Positions 8,550 to 16,426 of a DNA stretch of 41,206 bases are shown here, one piece after another. The stretch comes from Candidatus Zixiibacteriota bacterium. GTDB lineage: Bacteria; Zixibacteria; MSB-5A5; GN15; FEB-12. The DNA lies in contig JBFMGC010000014.1 in assembly GCA_040752815.1 (NCBI GenBank), positions 22,245-63,450 on the forward strand, in the 5' to 3' direction. Each line of letters opens with the position of its first letter. Positions within the stretch are counted from its first letter, which is position 1. Made by a program: the position numbers and the translations under genes. The notes under the pieces are model-generated. The model was not told where the DNA came from. It searched no databases and was given only the letters and a program-made list of their open reading frames with translations.

Positions 8550-9587
8550 CTAATACCCGATCGGAAACCGCGGGTCGAAACGAAGGTGATCCAGCCAGTA
8601 CTCCACCCCCCGGTTCTCTATCAGGTGCTTCACCCGACGGTACCCGTCTCCGTAGACCGGGTCGTGTTCCTCTTCCATTTGGCGCATGACATACCCGGCC
8701 ATGTCGTCGTTGAGCCGGTCGAGAACGAGCGACGAGGCGTAATTGCAGCTGCCTTCGACAAACGTATCGTCGTGCTCCTCGGGCGCATTCACGAACAACC
8801 AGGCGTGCATCAGCTCGTGGGCGGCGGTGGAGATGAAATGCATGCGCGGGAGACCGGTGAGGATATAGACCGTCAACTCGCGGTCCTCAAAAAAGCCCCA
8901 GAAGTTGCTCTTGTCCTGCCGGGTCAGTCCAAGTTGATGGGTGACGGGGCGCCCGAGCAGCTTTGCAAACTGCGCTCGCGTGACCAGTTTGAATTCAACC
9001 TCGTCCATGTCGACGACGATTCCGTGCTCGGCCAGGAGTTTGCCGATTCGATCCAGTTCGTGTCGGCCTTCGTCTTCGTCCGTCACCGCGCTTTTCTCGC
9101 AGCGGGAACAGATATACTGCGCCGGTCCGAACGGGTGGCCGCCGCCGGCCAGGGGATCGGACAGGAAACGGCCGCAAAAGGTGCAGCCGTGCTCTTCTTC
9201 TTCGTGGTATTTGTGGTACCGGTTGCCCCAGTGATCGATCAGGTACTGGCCTTCGATGATCTCGCCGCAGCGGTTGCACCTGATAGCCACGTTCCGGTCA
9301 AAGCACTCCGGGTGGTAGTTACGGCCCTCGTACACGACCCAGTTTTCGCCGACCGGACTGCCACAATAGGCGCACTGCGGCAGGACATGGTCGTAATAGC
9401 ACTCGCGGTGGTAGACCCGGTTTTCGAATGTAATGTACTGGCAGCCGAGGGCCTCCCCGCAGTAGAAGCAGATCATTTCGGAAGCAAACGGCGCTGGAAG
9501 GAGAGTGCCCAGGCATACGCAGAGCCAGACAGTGGCCCGCGCAAAGCCCAGTGATTTGACGTGATTTCCTGTCATAAACAGACCCAT
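8550..9587 (-). CDS. Secreted LIM-domain, DA1-like zinc metallopeptidase
   Basis: 345 aa. Residues about 10-36 form a signal peptide. Three LIM-type zinc half-sites follow in the order C-x2-C, H-x2-C: C40/C43/H60/C63, C72/C75/H92/C95, and C104/C107 with H125/H128. Further CxxC pairs lie at C135/C138 and C160/C163. The C-terminal half carries HELMH at 257-261 and a downstream Glu at 278 ('FVEGS'), matching the gluzincin arrangement of the DA1-like peptidase family (plant DA1 is a ubiquitin-activated peptidase with LIM domains). The predicted location is outside the cytoplasm, so its substrate must differ from that of plant DA1; this is inference. M1 or M5 could be the start and no strong Shine-Dalgarno decides. 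Convergent to nothing; divergent from the lipoprotein at 9695. Confidence 0.8.
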   Translation of the reverse strand: MGLFMTGNHVKSLGFARATVWLCVCLGTLLPAPFASEMICFYCGEALGCQYITFENRVYHRECYYDHVLPQCAYCGSPVGENWVVYEGRNYHPECFDRNVAIRCNRCGEIIEGQYLIDHWGNRYHKYHEEEEHGCTFCGRFLSDPLAGGGHPFGPAQYICSRCEKSAVTDEDEGRHELDRIGKLLAEHGIVVDMDEVEFKLVTRAQFAKLLGRPVTHQLGLTRQDKSNFWGFFEDRELTVYILTGLPRMHFISTAAHELMHAWLFVNAPEEHDDTFVEGSCNYASSLVLDRLNDDMAGYVMRQMEEEHDPVYGDGYRRVKHLIENRGVEYWLDHLRFDPRFPIGY

Positions 9588-9694
9588 CTAAGGTGATTAT
9601 CGGCCGCCGGACGCCGATTTCCGACTTCCAAAAAACGTCGTCTAAGAACGGTGATTCCCCCTGCCGATAAGCTGATAGAAGGCAAGGGAGTATC

Positions 9695-10240
9695 ATGTTC
9701 GGGAAGTTCCACCCATGGTGTTTGATGCTGCTGCTCCTGGCGGCAGCCTGCTCTCAAGAAGCTCCCAGGGACCCGTCGCGGGAGTCGGCGCGAGAGCCGC
9801 TGGTCGATACCCTTGTGGCCATCTTTCAGGAACTAAAGCAGGCGGCTGTCTCCGACCGCCCGGAAAGGCTTGTTTCTTATCTCGACAGCTCCGAGGCCAG
9901 GCGGCTCACCTACGCCTGCCGACAGTACGGTTTTTCGGCGTTAGGGCAGTACCTGCGCTCGCTTTTTGCCGGCTGGCCGGATGTCGACACGCTGCTGGTC
10001 GAAGACTTGATCGTCAAACCTCCCTACGCCCGTGTAACCCTGGCCGGGCCAGGAACCCAATTCGGATACCGCGAGGAGCGCGTCCGGTATACGTTTCTTC
10101 TGTTTCGACGTGAGAGGGCCGACTGGCGGCTGGCGGGGGTATCGTCGCTGGAAAAGGGGCGGTACGATCCGTACGGCACCAGACTTAGCTATCTCGAAAC
10201 GGAACTTCCTCCCAAACTTCGGTTCCCCCGCTTGTTTTAG
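9695..10240 (+). CDS. Small predicted lipoprotein
   Basis: 181 aa with signal peptide and lipobox 'LAAAC' (C19), so it is probably a lipid-anchored envelope protein. The mature part has 'LVSYLDSSEARRL' and a late 'RVRYTFLLFRRERADWRLAGV' region, the layout of small NTF2-like or DUF4878-type envelope lipoproteins, but I do not recognise a defined family. Shine-Dalgarno AAGGGAG lies 6 nt before ATG. It precedes the FtsB-like gene on the same strand by 46 bp, so the two may be co-transcribed. Confidence 0.65.
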   Translation: MFGKFHPWCLMLLLLAAACSQEAPRDPSRESAREPLVDTLVAIFQELKQAAVSDRPERLVSYLDSSEARRLTYACRQYGFSALGQYLRSLFAGWPDVDTLLVEDLIVKPPYARVTLAGPGTQFGYREERVRYTFLLFRRERADWRLAGVSSLEKGRYDPYGTRLSYLETELPPKLRFPRLF

Positions 10241-10286
10241 CACGTTTTTGTTGCTTGACCGAACCACTCGCCTGTTAGTTCGCGCC

Positions 10287-10652
10287 ATGCCCCGCAAAGC
10301 TCGCCAGAAGAAGCCCTCACTGCTGGCCCCAGCCGGAAGCCTGCTCAAGCGACTTTCCAACGCCGACAGCCGTTTCAGGCGACGGGTACTTCAGATCGGC
10401 CTCTGGGCGATGGCAGCGCTGTTTGCCTACGGCCTTTTCATCGGCACCTACAGCGTCCCCCGGATCATTCGGCTAAACATCAAGAAGCAGGCGCTTCTGG
10501 AAACCAACCGTCATCTTGCTGCGGACCTGGTCGATGCCGTCCGAGTGAGTGATATGCTCACGCATGACTCCACCTATATCGAACAGGTGGCACGCACCCG
10601 CTACTACATGGTTCGCCCCAACGAAATCATCTACCGCTTCCGCTCGCGGTAA
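10287..10652 (+). CDS. FtsB/DivIC-like septum formation protein
   Basis: 121 aa from ATG 10287. The frame extends further up but overlaps the lipoprotein gene. Basic N-terminal cytoplasmic tail, one membrane segment (residues about 44-60, 'IGLWAMAALFAYGLFIG'), then a short coiled-coil-like helix and a C-terminal 'YIEQVARTRYYMVRPNEIIYRF', which is the conserved end of FtsB/DivIC ('E..AR.....PGE..Y'). In the divisome FtsB pairs with FtsL and FtsQ. It is 5 bp upstream of recO. The call is based on topology and the C-terminal motif. Confidence 0.75.
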   Translation: MPRKARQKKPSLLAPAGSLLKRLSNADSRFRRRVLQIGLWAMAALFAYGLFIGTYSVPRIIRLNIKKQALLETNRHLAADLVDAVRVSDMLTHDSTYIEQVARTRYYMVRPNEIIYRFRSR

Positions 10653-10657
10653 CCGTC

Positions 10658-11449
10658 ATGGCGCTGGAAAAATCGGACGCGGTTGTCCTGAAAGTCTACA
10701 ATTGGTCGGAATCGTCGCGCACGGCAGTGTTCTTCACCGAACGCTTCGGCAAACTGCCGCTTGTAGACAAAGGGGGGCGCTCCGTCAAGTCGAAACGGGG
10801 GCGGCTCATGCCGTTCGCGCATCTCGAGGTGACCTTCTACAAGTCCGAAAAGCAGACCAGCGCCTACCTCCGCGACTGTGACATCATTCGCGAATTCTCG
10901 GTCGAGAAGGTCGGCTCGCTCGGTCGACTGGCCTACGGTTCCGCCGCATCGGAACTGCTCCTGCTTCTGTTGCCGGAAGGCGAGGCCCAACCGGCGCTGT
11001 TTGGTTATTTCCTGCGCTATCTTGGCAAGGTGTCTGAGATCGAAAAGCAGTTTCTGCCGGCGACCTTTATCAGCTTCTTCCTGCGGACGATGTCACAACT
11101 GGGATATCATCCGTCGCTGGCCTATTGTGTCGGCTGCAGCAAAGAGCTGGAGCGTATCGAGGTTGTCCGCGACAAGCTGATGTTCTCGCCGGAGCGCGGC
11201 GGGCTGGTTTGCTCGTCTTGCCAAAAGCCGGGCGAGTATTATATTGGCCTCTCGGTCCAGCAGGCCCGGTTGCTTTCGGTGCTGCAGAGGGCATCGCTGG
11301 ACGAGGCGGCCACCGTGCCGCTCGGGTTCCAGGAGGCCACGATCCTTGTGGACACCCTGACTAAGTTCGTGAAGCACCAATCGGGGCTGGTCTCGGATAT
11401 CAAGTCGCTGGAGTTTCTTGATAAGCTGAAGAGCAGTCAACTGAGTTAA
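10658..11449 (+). CDS. recO: DNA repair protein RecO
   Basis: 263 aa. The N-terminal OB fold (residues 1-80) starts with the usual 'DAVVLKVYNWSESSRT.V' strand set. The C-terminal half has the four-Cys zinc finger C157/C160 and C185/C188 and the 'ERGGLVCSSC' signature. RecO loads RecA on SSB-coated DNA together with RecR. Length is normal. It follows the FtsB-like gene by 5 bp and precedes the glycyl-tRNA synthetase by 15 bp, so it is likely in one operon. Confidence 0.92.
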   Translation: MALEKSDAVVLKVYNWSESSRTAVFFTERFGKLPLVDKGGRSVKSKRGRLMPFAHLEVTFYKSEKQTSAYLRDCDIIREFSVEKVGSLGRLAYGSAASELLLLLLPEGEAQPALFGYFLRYLGKVSEIEKQFLPATFISFFLRTMSQLGYHPSLAYCVGCSKELERIEVVRDKLMFSPERGGLVCSSCQKPGEYYIGLSVQQARLLSVLQRASLDEAATVPLGFQEATILVDTLTKFVKHQSGLVSDIKSLEFLDKLKSSQLS

Positions 11450-11464
11450 AGAATAGAGCTGCGT

Positions 11465-12802
11465 ATGGGCGCTGAGAAAACCAACGACTTGATGGACAAA
11501 ATCGTCTCACTGTGCAAACGGCGCGGATTCATCTTCCCGTCGTCCGAGATTTACGGCGGCCTCAGCTCCTGCTGGGACTACGGCCCGCTGGGCGCGGAAC
11601 TCAAGCGCAACCTGAAAACCTACTGGTGGGAGGCGATGACCGCGCGCCGCGACGATGTCGAGGGGCTCGACGCCGCAATCCTGATGCACCCGCAAGTGTG
11701 GCATACTTCGGGTCACGTGGCCGAGTTTAACGATCCGATGGTCGACTGCAAGGTATGCAAGGCGCGTTTCCGCGCCGACAAGCTGGCCGAAGCGCGCTGC
11801 CCGATGAAGCCGTCGAAATCACCCCTCGAATGCGGCGGAGAACTGACCGAGGTTCGCAAGTTCAATCTGATGTTCAAAACGCATATCGGACCGATGGAAG
11901 ACTCGGCCTCGGAGATATACCTTCGCCCGGAGACGGCGCAGGGGATTTACGTCAATTTCCTCAACGTTAAGAATTCGTCACGCCAGAAGATTCCGTTCGG
12001 GATTGCGCAGATCGGCAAAGCGTTTCGCAATGAAATCACGCCCGGCAACTTCACCTTCCGCACCCGCGAGTTCGAACAGATGGAGATGCAGTATTTCATT
12101 CATCCCAGCGAGGACGAGAAGTGGATGGGATACTGGCGCGAACAACGCTGGCAGTGGTACCAGGGGCTGGGGATCAACATGAACAAGCTGCGCTGGCGAG
12201 AACATGCCCACGACGAACTCGCCCACTACGCCAAGGCGGCGTGGGATGTCGAGTATGAGTATCCTTTCGGCTGGCAGGAACTTGAAGGCGTGCATAATCG
12301 CACAGATTTCGATCTCCGAAGACATATGGAGGAGTCTGGCAGGGACTTGCGCTACCAGGATGAACGCTTCGCGGAAAAATTCATCCCGTATATCATTGAG
12401 ACGTCGGCTGGGTGTGATCGCACGCTGCTGACGATTCTGGTCGATGCGTACGATGAAGCCGAGGTTAAAGGCGAGAAGCGGGTGTTCCTCCGCCTGTCAC
12501 CGAGAGTTGCGCCGATCAAAGTGGCGGTGTTCCCTTTAGTAAAGAAAGAAGGGATGCCGGAGTACGCCGAGAAAGTGTATCACGAACTCAAGAAGCGCTT
12601 CAAGGTGTTCTATGATGAATCGGGCGCCGTGGGGCGCCGCTACGCTCGGATGGACGAAGCCGGCACGCCGTACTGTGTGACGGTCGACGGCCAGACGCTG
12701 GAAGACGACACCATGACGGTGCGCGAGCGCGACAGCATGGAACAAACGCGCATGAAGACCGCCGAGGTGATGGCGTTCCTGGAGGAGAAGATAAGCGGGT
12801 AG
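11465..12802 (+). CDS. glyQS: Glycyl-tRNA synthetase (alpha2 type)
   Basis: 445 aa, the single-chain class II type found in many bacteria, archaea and eukaryotes, rather than the two-subunit GlyQ+GlyS of E. coli. Motif 1 region 'FPSSEIYGGLSSCWDYGPLGAELK' (residues 23-46) is typical. The insertion with C-x2-C ('DCKVCKARF') and a second Cys pair may bind zinc. Motif 2 is 'AFRNEITPGNFTFRTREFEQMEMQYF', and the class II motif 3 region is near 'TSAGCDRTLL'. The C-terminal anticodon-binding domain ends with 'EYAEKVYHELKKRFKVFYD'. It follows recO by 15 bp. Confidence 0.95.
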   Translation: MGAEKTNDLMDKIVSLCKRRGFIFPSSEIYGGLSSCWDYGPLGAELKRNLKTYWWEAMTARRDDVEGLDAAILMHPQVWHTSGHVAEFNDPMVDCKVCKARFRADKLAEARCPMKPSKSPLECGGELTEVRKFNLMFKTHIGPMEDSASEIYLRPETAQGIYVNFLNVKNSSRQKIPFGIAQIGKAFRNEITPGNFTFRTREFEQMEMQYFIHPSEDEKWMGYWREQRWQWYQGLGINMNKLRWREHAHDELAHYAKAAWDVEYEYPFGWQELEGVHNRTDFDLRRHMEESGRDLRYQDERFAEKFIPYIIETSAGCDRTLLTILVDAYDEAEVKGEKRVFLRLSPRVAPIKVAVFPLVKKEGMPEYAEKVYHELKKRFKVFYDESGAVGRRYARMDEAGTPYCVTVDGQTLEDDTMTVRERDSMEQTRMKTAEVMAFLEEKISG

Positions 12803-12893
12803 TAGGGCAGGTCCGCTTCGCCTGCTCGCCGTGGCGAGAACCTGCTGATGGTCTCGCGAAGACGATGGCGGGATCGAAGCGGTCCCGCCCTAC
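12802..12893. repeat. Family C palindrome with GTAGGGC / GCCCTAC ends
   Basis: About 92 bp bounded by GTAGGGC (12802-12808) and GCCCTAC (12887-12893), with internal hairpins such as CTCGCC-GTGGCGAG. It starts at the last base of the glycyl-tRNA synthetase stop codon. Related elements occur at 24608-24766, 26757-26828 and 30001-30049. Confidence 0.6.
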
Positions 12894-13003
12894 GATCTCA
12901 AAGTGGCCATCGTATGATCGGCAGGCATCCGCGCCTGCCGTCATGACGAACGGCAGCGACAAGGTGTTGGGATGGCAAGCATCCCGAGCTACCAGCAGCA
13001 CTT

Positions 13004-13561
13004 ATGCTCTCACAACCTAAAACTGTTATCTTCATCCTTATCTCAGCCGTGATTATCTGGCTGACGCGGCGGACACTTAGTGATATCCGATCCCACGGCT
13101 TCTACCGCTTCTTTGCTTGGGAGGCGATTTTAGCGCAGATCATACGCAATGTCGAGCACTGGTTTCACGAACCGTTTAGCGTACATCAGATGGTCTCGTG
13201 GACGCTATTGGTCTTATGCTCTTACCTGGTCATTCATGGCACGCTGGCTCTTCGTCGAATGGGAAAGCCGAGTCGCGAGCGGCAGGACCCATTACTGTTT
13301 CCAATCGAGAAGACGACGCAGTTAGTAACGACAAGCATCTACCGATACATCCGCCACCCAATCTATAGTTCGTTGATATGCCTCACCTGGGGACTCTACT
13401 TCAAAAGCCCGGATTTGATTGACGCCCTGCTGGCAGTTGCGGCTACTTGTATTCTTTTTGCTACTGCCAAAGTCGAAGTGGCAGAGAATGTTCGGTACTT
13501 CGGTGATACCTACCGCGAATACATGAGCCGAACGCGGATGTTCATTCCATACCTGTTTTGA
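13004..13561 (+). CDS. Isoprenylcysteine carboxyl methyltransferase-like (PEMT/ICMT) membrane protein
   Basis: 185 aa with several hydrophobic segments (near residues 7-20, 64-82 and 133-152). The C-terminal signature of the family is present: 'YRYIRHPIYSSL' (RHP motif for SAM and lipid substrate) followed by E-x-x-N, 'YFGDTYREYMSRT' and a final 'FIPYLF'. Members methylate isoprenylcysteines or phospholipids; the bacterial substrate is usually unknown. No Shine-Dalgarno is visible. It stands alone between a repeat and an unrelated minus-strand gene. Confidence 0.85.
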   Translation: MLSQPKTVIFILISAVIIWLTRRTLSDIRSHGFYRFFAWEAILAQIIRNVEHWFHEPFSVHQMVSWTLLVLCSYLVIHGTLALRRMGKPSRERQDPLLFPIEKTTQLVTTSIYRYIRHPIYSSLICLTWGLYFKSPDLIDALLAVAATCILFATAKVEVAENVRYFGDTYREYMSRTRMFIPYLF

Positions 13562-13819
13562 GGGGTGAGACCGCCCTCCGCCAATACCGGATTCGCCCTT
13601 ATGTCAATCCCCAGTGCGATTATTTGTCATTCTCCGGTTCAACCGGGGAATCCATGTCCACTCGCCTTTGGTGCTCACCTCGGTAACACACGCGCAATGG
13701 TCAAAGAAGTAGACGGATAGTTATCGGGTGGGTCGCCCGACCACACACCGTAAGCGCAGCTAGCCTGCGGGTCGGGCAGACCGGGAGGTTTGCCGCGCAC
13801 AATCGTCGGGTCGATCTTC
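13562..13819. other. Noncoding spacer with one inverted repeat
   Basis: 258 bp between the methyltransferase and the glutaredoxin-like gene, whose 3' ends face each other. It contains CCGGTT-C-AACCGG near 13636-13649, but no T tract follows, so I do not call it a terminator. A second short palindrome (GGGTCGCCCGACC) lies near 13729. Nothing else is recognisable. Confidence 0.5.
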
Positions 13820-14077
13820 TCACAGCGACCAGACATGCCGTTCGAGGGCATCGGCAATGTCTTTGATTGACGGGTACATCGACGGACTCTCCTCACGCGG
13901 CGCACGTCGCTGATCCTTCAGCGCGTGGCCGTCGATTATGAGAGTCGGCGATGAGACATCGCTCTCGCGTTCGAACACCCGGGCCAGTACCCCCCGCTTC
14001 TTAAGAAACTCGTGCACAAAATCCCTGGCTCTGGTCTGCCGCGGATCCTTTTGCGAATATACCAGGCCAATATCCAT
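13820..14077 (-). CDS. Glutaredoxin-like protein without the CxxC motif
   Basis: 85 aa. 'IGLVYSQKDPRQTRARDFVHEFLKKRGV' resembles the first strand and helix of glutaredoxins, and 'SSPTLIIDGH' resembles the cis-Pro strand ('vPtlvi.g'). The positions where Grx has C-P-Y-C are D/P/R/Q here, so both cysteines are missing and thiol chemistry is not possible in the usual way. The Shine-Dalgarno AGGGAGG about 7 nt before the ATG makes it a real gene. It lies downstream of selD on the same strand after a 290-bp gap. Alternatives: a thioredoxin-fold binding protein, or a family that I do not know. Confidence 0.55.
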   Translation of the reverse strand: MDIGLVYSQKDPRQTRARDFVHEFLKKRGVLARVFERESDVSSPTLIIDGHALKDQRRAPREESPSMYPSIKDIADALERHVWSL

Positions 14078-14367
14078 CTCAGCCTCCCTGTATGCGAAAT
14101 CAACTACGTTCTCTTCCTCAGGTCAACTACAACCTGTGCGTTATACAACCAAAGTTTCCCGCGCGATTGTTCCTACGTCACACAGTTCATAATACGGGAG
14201 AGTTGCGGTGGTGATTACTTCGCGCGCGACCCGCGTAACCGGGTGCATCATCTTTCCCCGGCTTTCGTTCAGGCATGATGTCTGTCACATCGGCAGGGAC
14301 AAGCTCTGCCGATCGGAATCATGATTCTGAATAATGCGGAGAACCGAATGCAGAATTGACGATTGTG
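14078..14367. other. Spacer downstream of selD with two palindromes
   Basis: 290 bp. It holds a perfect 8-bp stem ATCGGCAG / CTGCCGAT (14289-14296 and 14306-14313, 9-nt loop) and the perfect 12-bp palindrome GAATCATGATTC (14316-14327). No T tract follows the stem on the minus strand, so the terminator role is uncertain. No tRNA-Sec is visible here. Confidence 0.45.
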
Positions 14368-15432
14368 TTAGTCGGAATTTACTACCGTAATGACATGAGT
14401 ATCGCGCGCAATCACTTCGCCGATCACATCGCTATGCAGTCCGGCTTGCCCGAGCTCGCGTGCAAATTCGTCGGCACGGTCGGCGCCAATCGCCATCAGC
14501 AGGCCGCCGGAGGTCTGTGGATCGTACAGGACCTCTTCAAGAGACGTCCGTACGGTCGGAGCGATAGCCACGCGGTCCTGAAGCCAGGAACGGTTATCGC
14601 TTGCTCCGCCCGGATTGACACCCTCGGTTCCCAGCCGCTCCGCCTCCGTCAGGATAGGGATCGCATCTGCAAAGAACCGCAGGCTCACGCCTGAGGCCTC
14701 CGCCATTTCCATGCCGTGGCCGAGAAGACCGAAGCCGGTTATATCCGTGGCGGCGTGCGCGTCATACTTGAGCATCAACTCTGCGGCGGTACGGTTAAGC
14801 GAAGCCATCTGCTTGATTACCAACTGGGTAAGAGCAACAGACACTACGCCGCGCTTGATGCCGGTGGTGATAATACCGGTCCCGAGCGCCTTAGTGAGGA
14901 ACAGCTTATCGCCGACTTCGGCGCCGGCGTTGGTGACAATTCGACCCGGTTCAACTATGCCGGTCACCGCCAGGCCGAACTTTAACTCCTTGTCCTTAAT
15001 CGAGTGCCCGCCGACCACAACCGCGCCGGCCTCAAGGACCTTGTCGTTTCCACCGCGCAAGATATCACTTAGTATGCTGGGGGACAGAGTGCCCAGTGGA
15101 AATCCAACGATGTTCAGCACGGTGAGCGGTCGCCCGCCCATGGCATATACGTCCGAGAGCGCGTTGGCGGCAGCGATCTGGCCGAAGAAGTACGGATCGT
15201 CGACAATCGGCGGAAAAAAATCGACCGTCTGGACCAGAGCTGTCCGCTCGTCGAGGCGAAACACCCCGGCGTCGTCAGCCTTATTGAACCCGACCAGAAG
15301 GTCAGGGTGCGCCGACTGCGGCAGGTCTTTGAGCACGTCGGCCAGGAACCCCGGCCCGAGTTTGGACGCTCAACCGGCGCAGGAGACTTCGGCGGTCAAT
15401 TTAATCGTGGTTTCTCTACGTTTGTCTTCCAC
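14368..15432 (-). CDS. selD: Selenide, water dikinase with selenocysteine (TGA) at the active site
   Basis: SelD makes selenophosphate from selenide and ATP. From GTG 15336 the protein is standard: 'VQTVDFFPPIVDDPY', 'ANALSDVYAMGG', 'DITGFGLLGHGMEM', 'DPQTSGGLL'. Translating upstream in frame on the minus strand through a single TGA at 15370-15372 gives S-C-A-G-(TGA)-A-S-K-L-G-P-G-F, exactly the conserved Cys/Sec region with Lys three residues after the Cys/Sec position. The first in-frame stop further up lies beyond 15480. From GTG 15432 the protein is 354 aa with Sec21, the usual family length. Right after the TGA, GGCC-GGGGTTCCT-GGCC can fold as a SECIS-like stem with a G-U-U loop, about 20 nt downstream. 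The exact start (GTG 15432 or TTG 15399) is not settled, and no Shine-Dalgarno is seen. Confidence 0.88.
15331..15369 (-). promoter_or_regulatory. Candidate bacterial SECIS hairpin in selD
   Basis: On the minus strand, downstream of the TGA at 15372-15370, GGCC...GGCC with an inner GG/CC pair leaves a G-T-T apical loop. The loop is about 20 nt from the TGA, within the known bacterial range. The loop G followed by U agrees with the SelB-binding requirement. This is a reading by eye; no fold energy was computed. Confidence 0.5.
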
Positions 15433-15829
15433 GGGGGTAAGGGTAGCACAATACTTAAGGCAATGCAAGATGCAGGCTGCTTGTGTCAAGATTCTTACCG
15501 GTCACCCGTGTCCGGTATAGACCGTACCTTCTTGTCATCGGTTGACTTGAATCAAAGCGGAACCTGTTGCGTACAATGTTATGGTTGATATAAAAGATGG
15601 TAATAAAGGTCCGCTTGGGCGATTAAATTATCTTGTTTCCTGATCGCCTGATACGTATCTTGACTTGCGAGACAGGCCCCGGCCGCCATCCCTGCGATTC
15701 TTGCCCAAGACGTTGGCAGGTATGACATTGTCAGGGCAGCACGCAGCTAATTGATCCGGGAACTTCATCCATGAGCAATCTGTTTAGACAGAAGAGCCGC
15801 GAAGGCGGCGAACTTTTGGGCATGTTGGG
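15433..15829. other. Divergent spacer between selD and the sigma-factor gene
   Basis: 397 bp. Both genes need promoters here. A weak candidate on the plus strand is TTGCGT (15567-15572), 16 bp, then TATAAA (15589-15594). A possible 20-codon leader ORF sits at 15771-15833. The remainder shows nothing recognisable. Confidence 0.4.
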
Positions 15830-15833
15830 GTGA
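15771..15833 (+). CDS. Possible 20-codon leader ORF, coupled to the sigma-factor gene
   Basis: ATG 15771 encodes 20 residues (M-S-N-L-F-R-Q-K...G-M-L-G) and stops with TGA at 15831-15833, which overlaps the GTG at 15830 and ends 5 nt before ATG 15839 of the sigma gene. The spacing would suit translational coupling. The upstream Shine-Dalgarno is weak, and a chance ORF of this size is possible. Confidence 0.25.
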   Translation: MSNLFRQKSREGGELLGMLG

Positions 15834-15838
15834 AAAGT

Positions 15839-16426
15839 ATGCCCGAGAGTTCGGTAAGACAGGTTGACAAGCGGAAGCAATTCGAGGCCGAAGCCCTGCC
15901 TCACATGGATGCGCTCTACCGCACGGCACTGAGGATGACTAAGAATCAGTCCGACGCGGAGGACCTTGTCCAGGAGACGATGGTCAAAGCCTACCGCTTC
16001 TGGGACAAGTTCGAACCGGGTTCGAACTGCCGGGCCTGGCTGTTCAAGATCATGACCAACATATTCATCAACGAATATCGGTCAAAATCGCGAACGCCGG
16101 TTTCGGTCAACATGGACGACATCGACGACAACTTTCTTTACGGACAGTTGGCGACGGTGAAGCCGGAAAAGAACCCGGAAGAGCAGTTATTTGCAAAGAT
16201 TTTTGACGATGACGTCAAGAAAGCGATCGAGGAGTTGCCCGATGATTTTAGGCTGGTAGTGGTGCTGTCGTTTCTTGAGGATTTCTCCTATCAGGAGATC
16301 GCCGACATAGTCGAGCTGCAATTGGGAACGGTCAAATCGCGACTGCACCGCGGCCGCAAGCTCCTGCAGAAGAAGCTTTATGACTACGCAGTCAAGAATG
16401 GTTACATCAAGGACCTCACTACATGA
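15839..16426 (+). CDS. ECF sigma-70 factor (SigR/RpoE-like)
   Basis: 195 aa from ATG 15839, or 198 from GTG 15830. Region 2 covers about residues 22-80 ('DALYRTALRMTKNQSDAEDLVQETMVKAY' and 'CRAWLFKIMTNIFINEYR'). Region 4 is about residues 127-183 with 'AIEELPDDFRLVVVLSFLEDFSYQEIADI' and the helix-turn-helix 'LGTVKSRLHRGRKLL'. Regions 1 and 3 are absent, as in ECF factors. It overlaps the anti-sigma gene by 4 bp (ATGA), so the two are translated together. Members of the SigR-like group with a zinc anti-sigma often respond to thiol oxidative stress; that role here is inference. Confidence 0.93.
   Translation: MPESSVRQVDKRKQFEAEALPHMDALYRTALRMTKNQSDAEDLVQETMVKAYRFWDKFEPGSNCRAWLFKIMTNIFINEYRSKSRTPVSVNMDDIDDNFLYGQLATVKPEKNPEEQLFAKIFDDDVKKAIEELPDDFRLVVVLSFLEDFSYQEIADIVELQLGTVKSRLHRGRKLLQKKLYDYAVKNGYIKDLTT

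Noticed and set aside
13675-13905. 76-codon minus-strand ORF overlapping the glutaredoxin-like gene
   Set aside because: Out of frame with it, lacking a ribosome-binding site and any motif.
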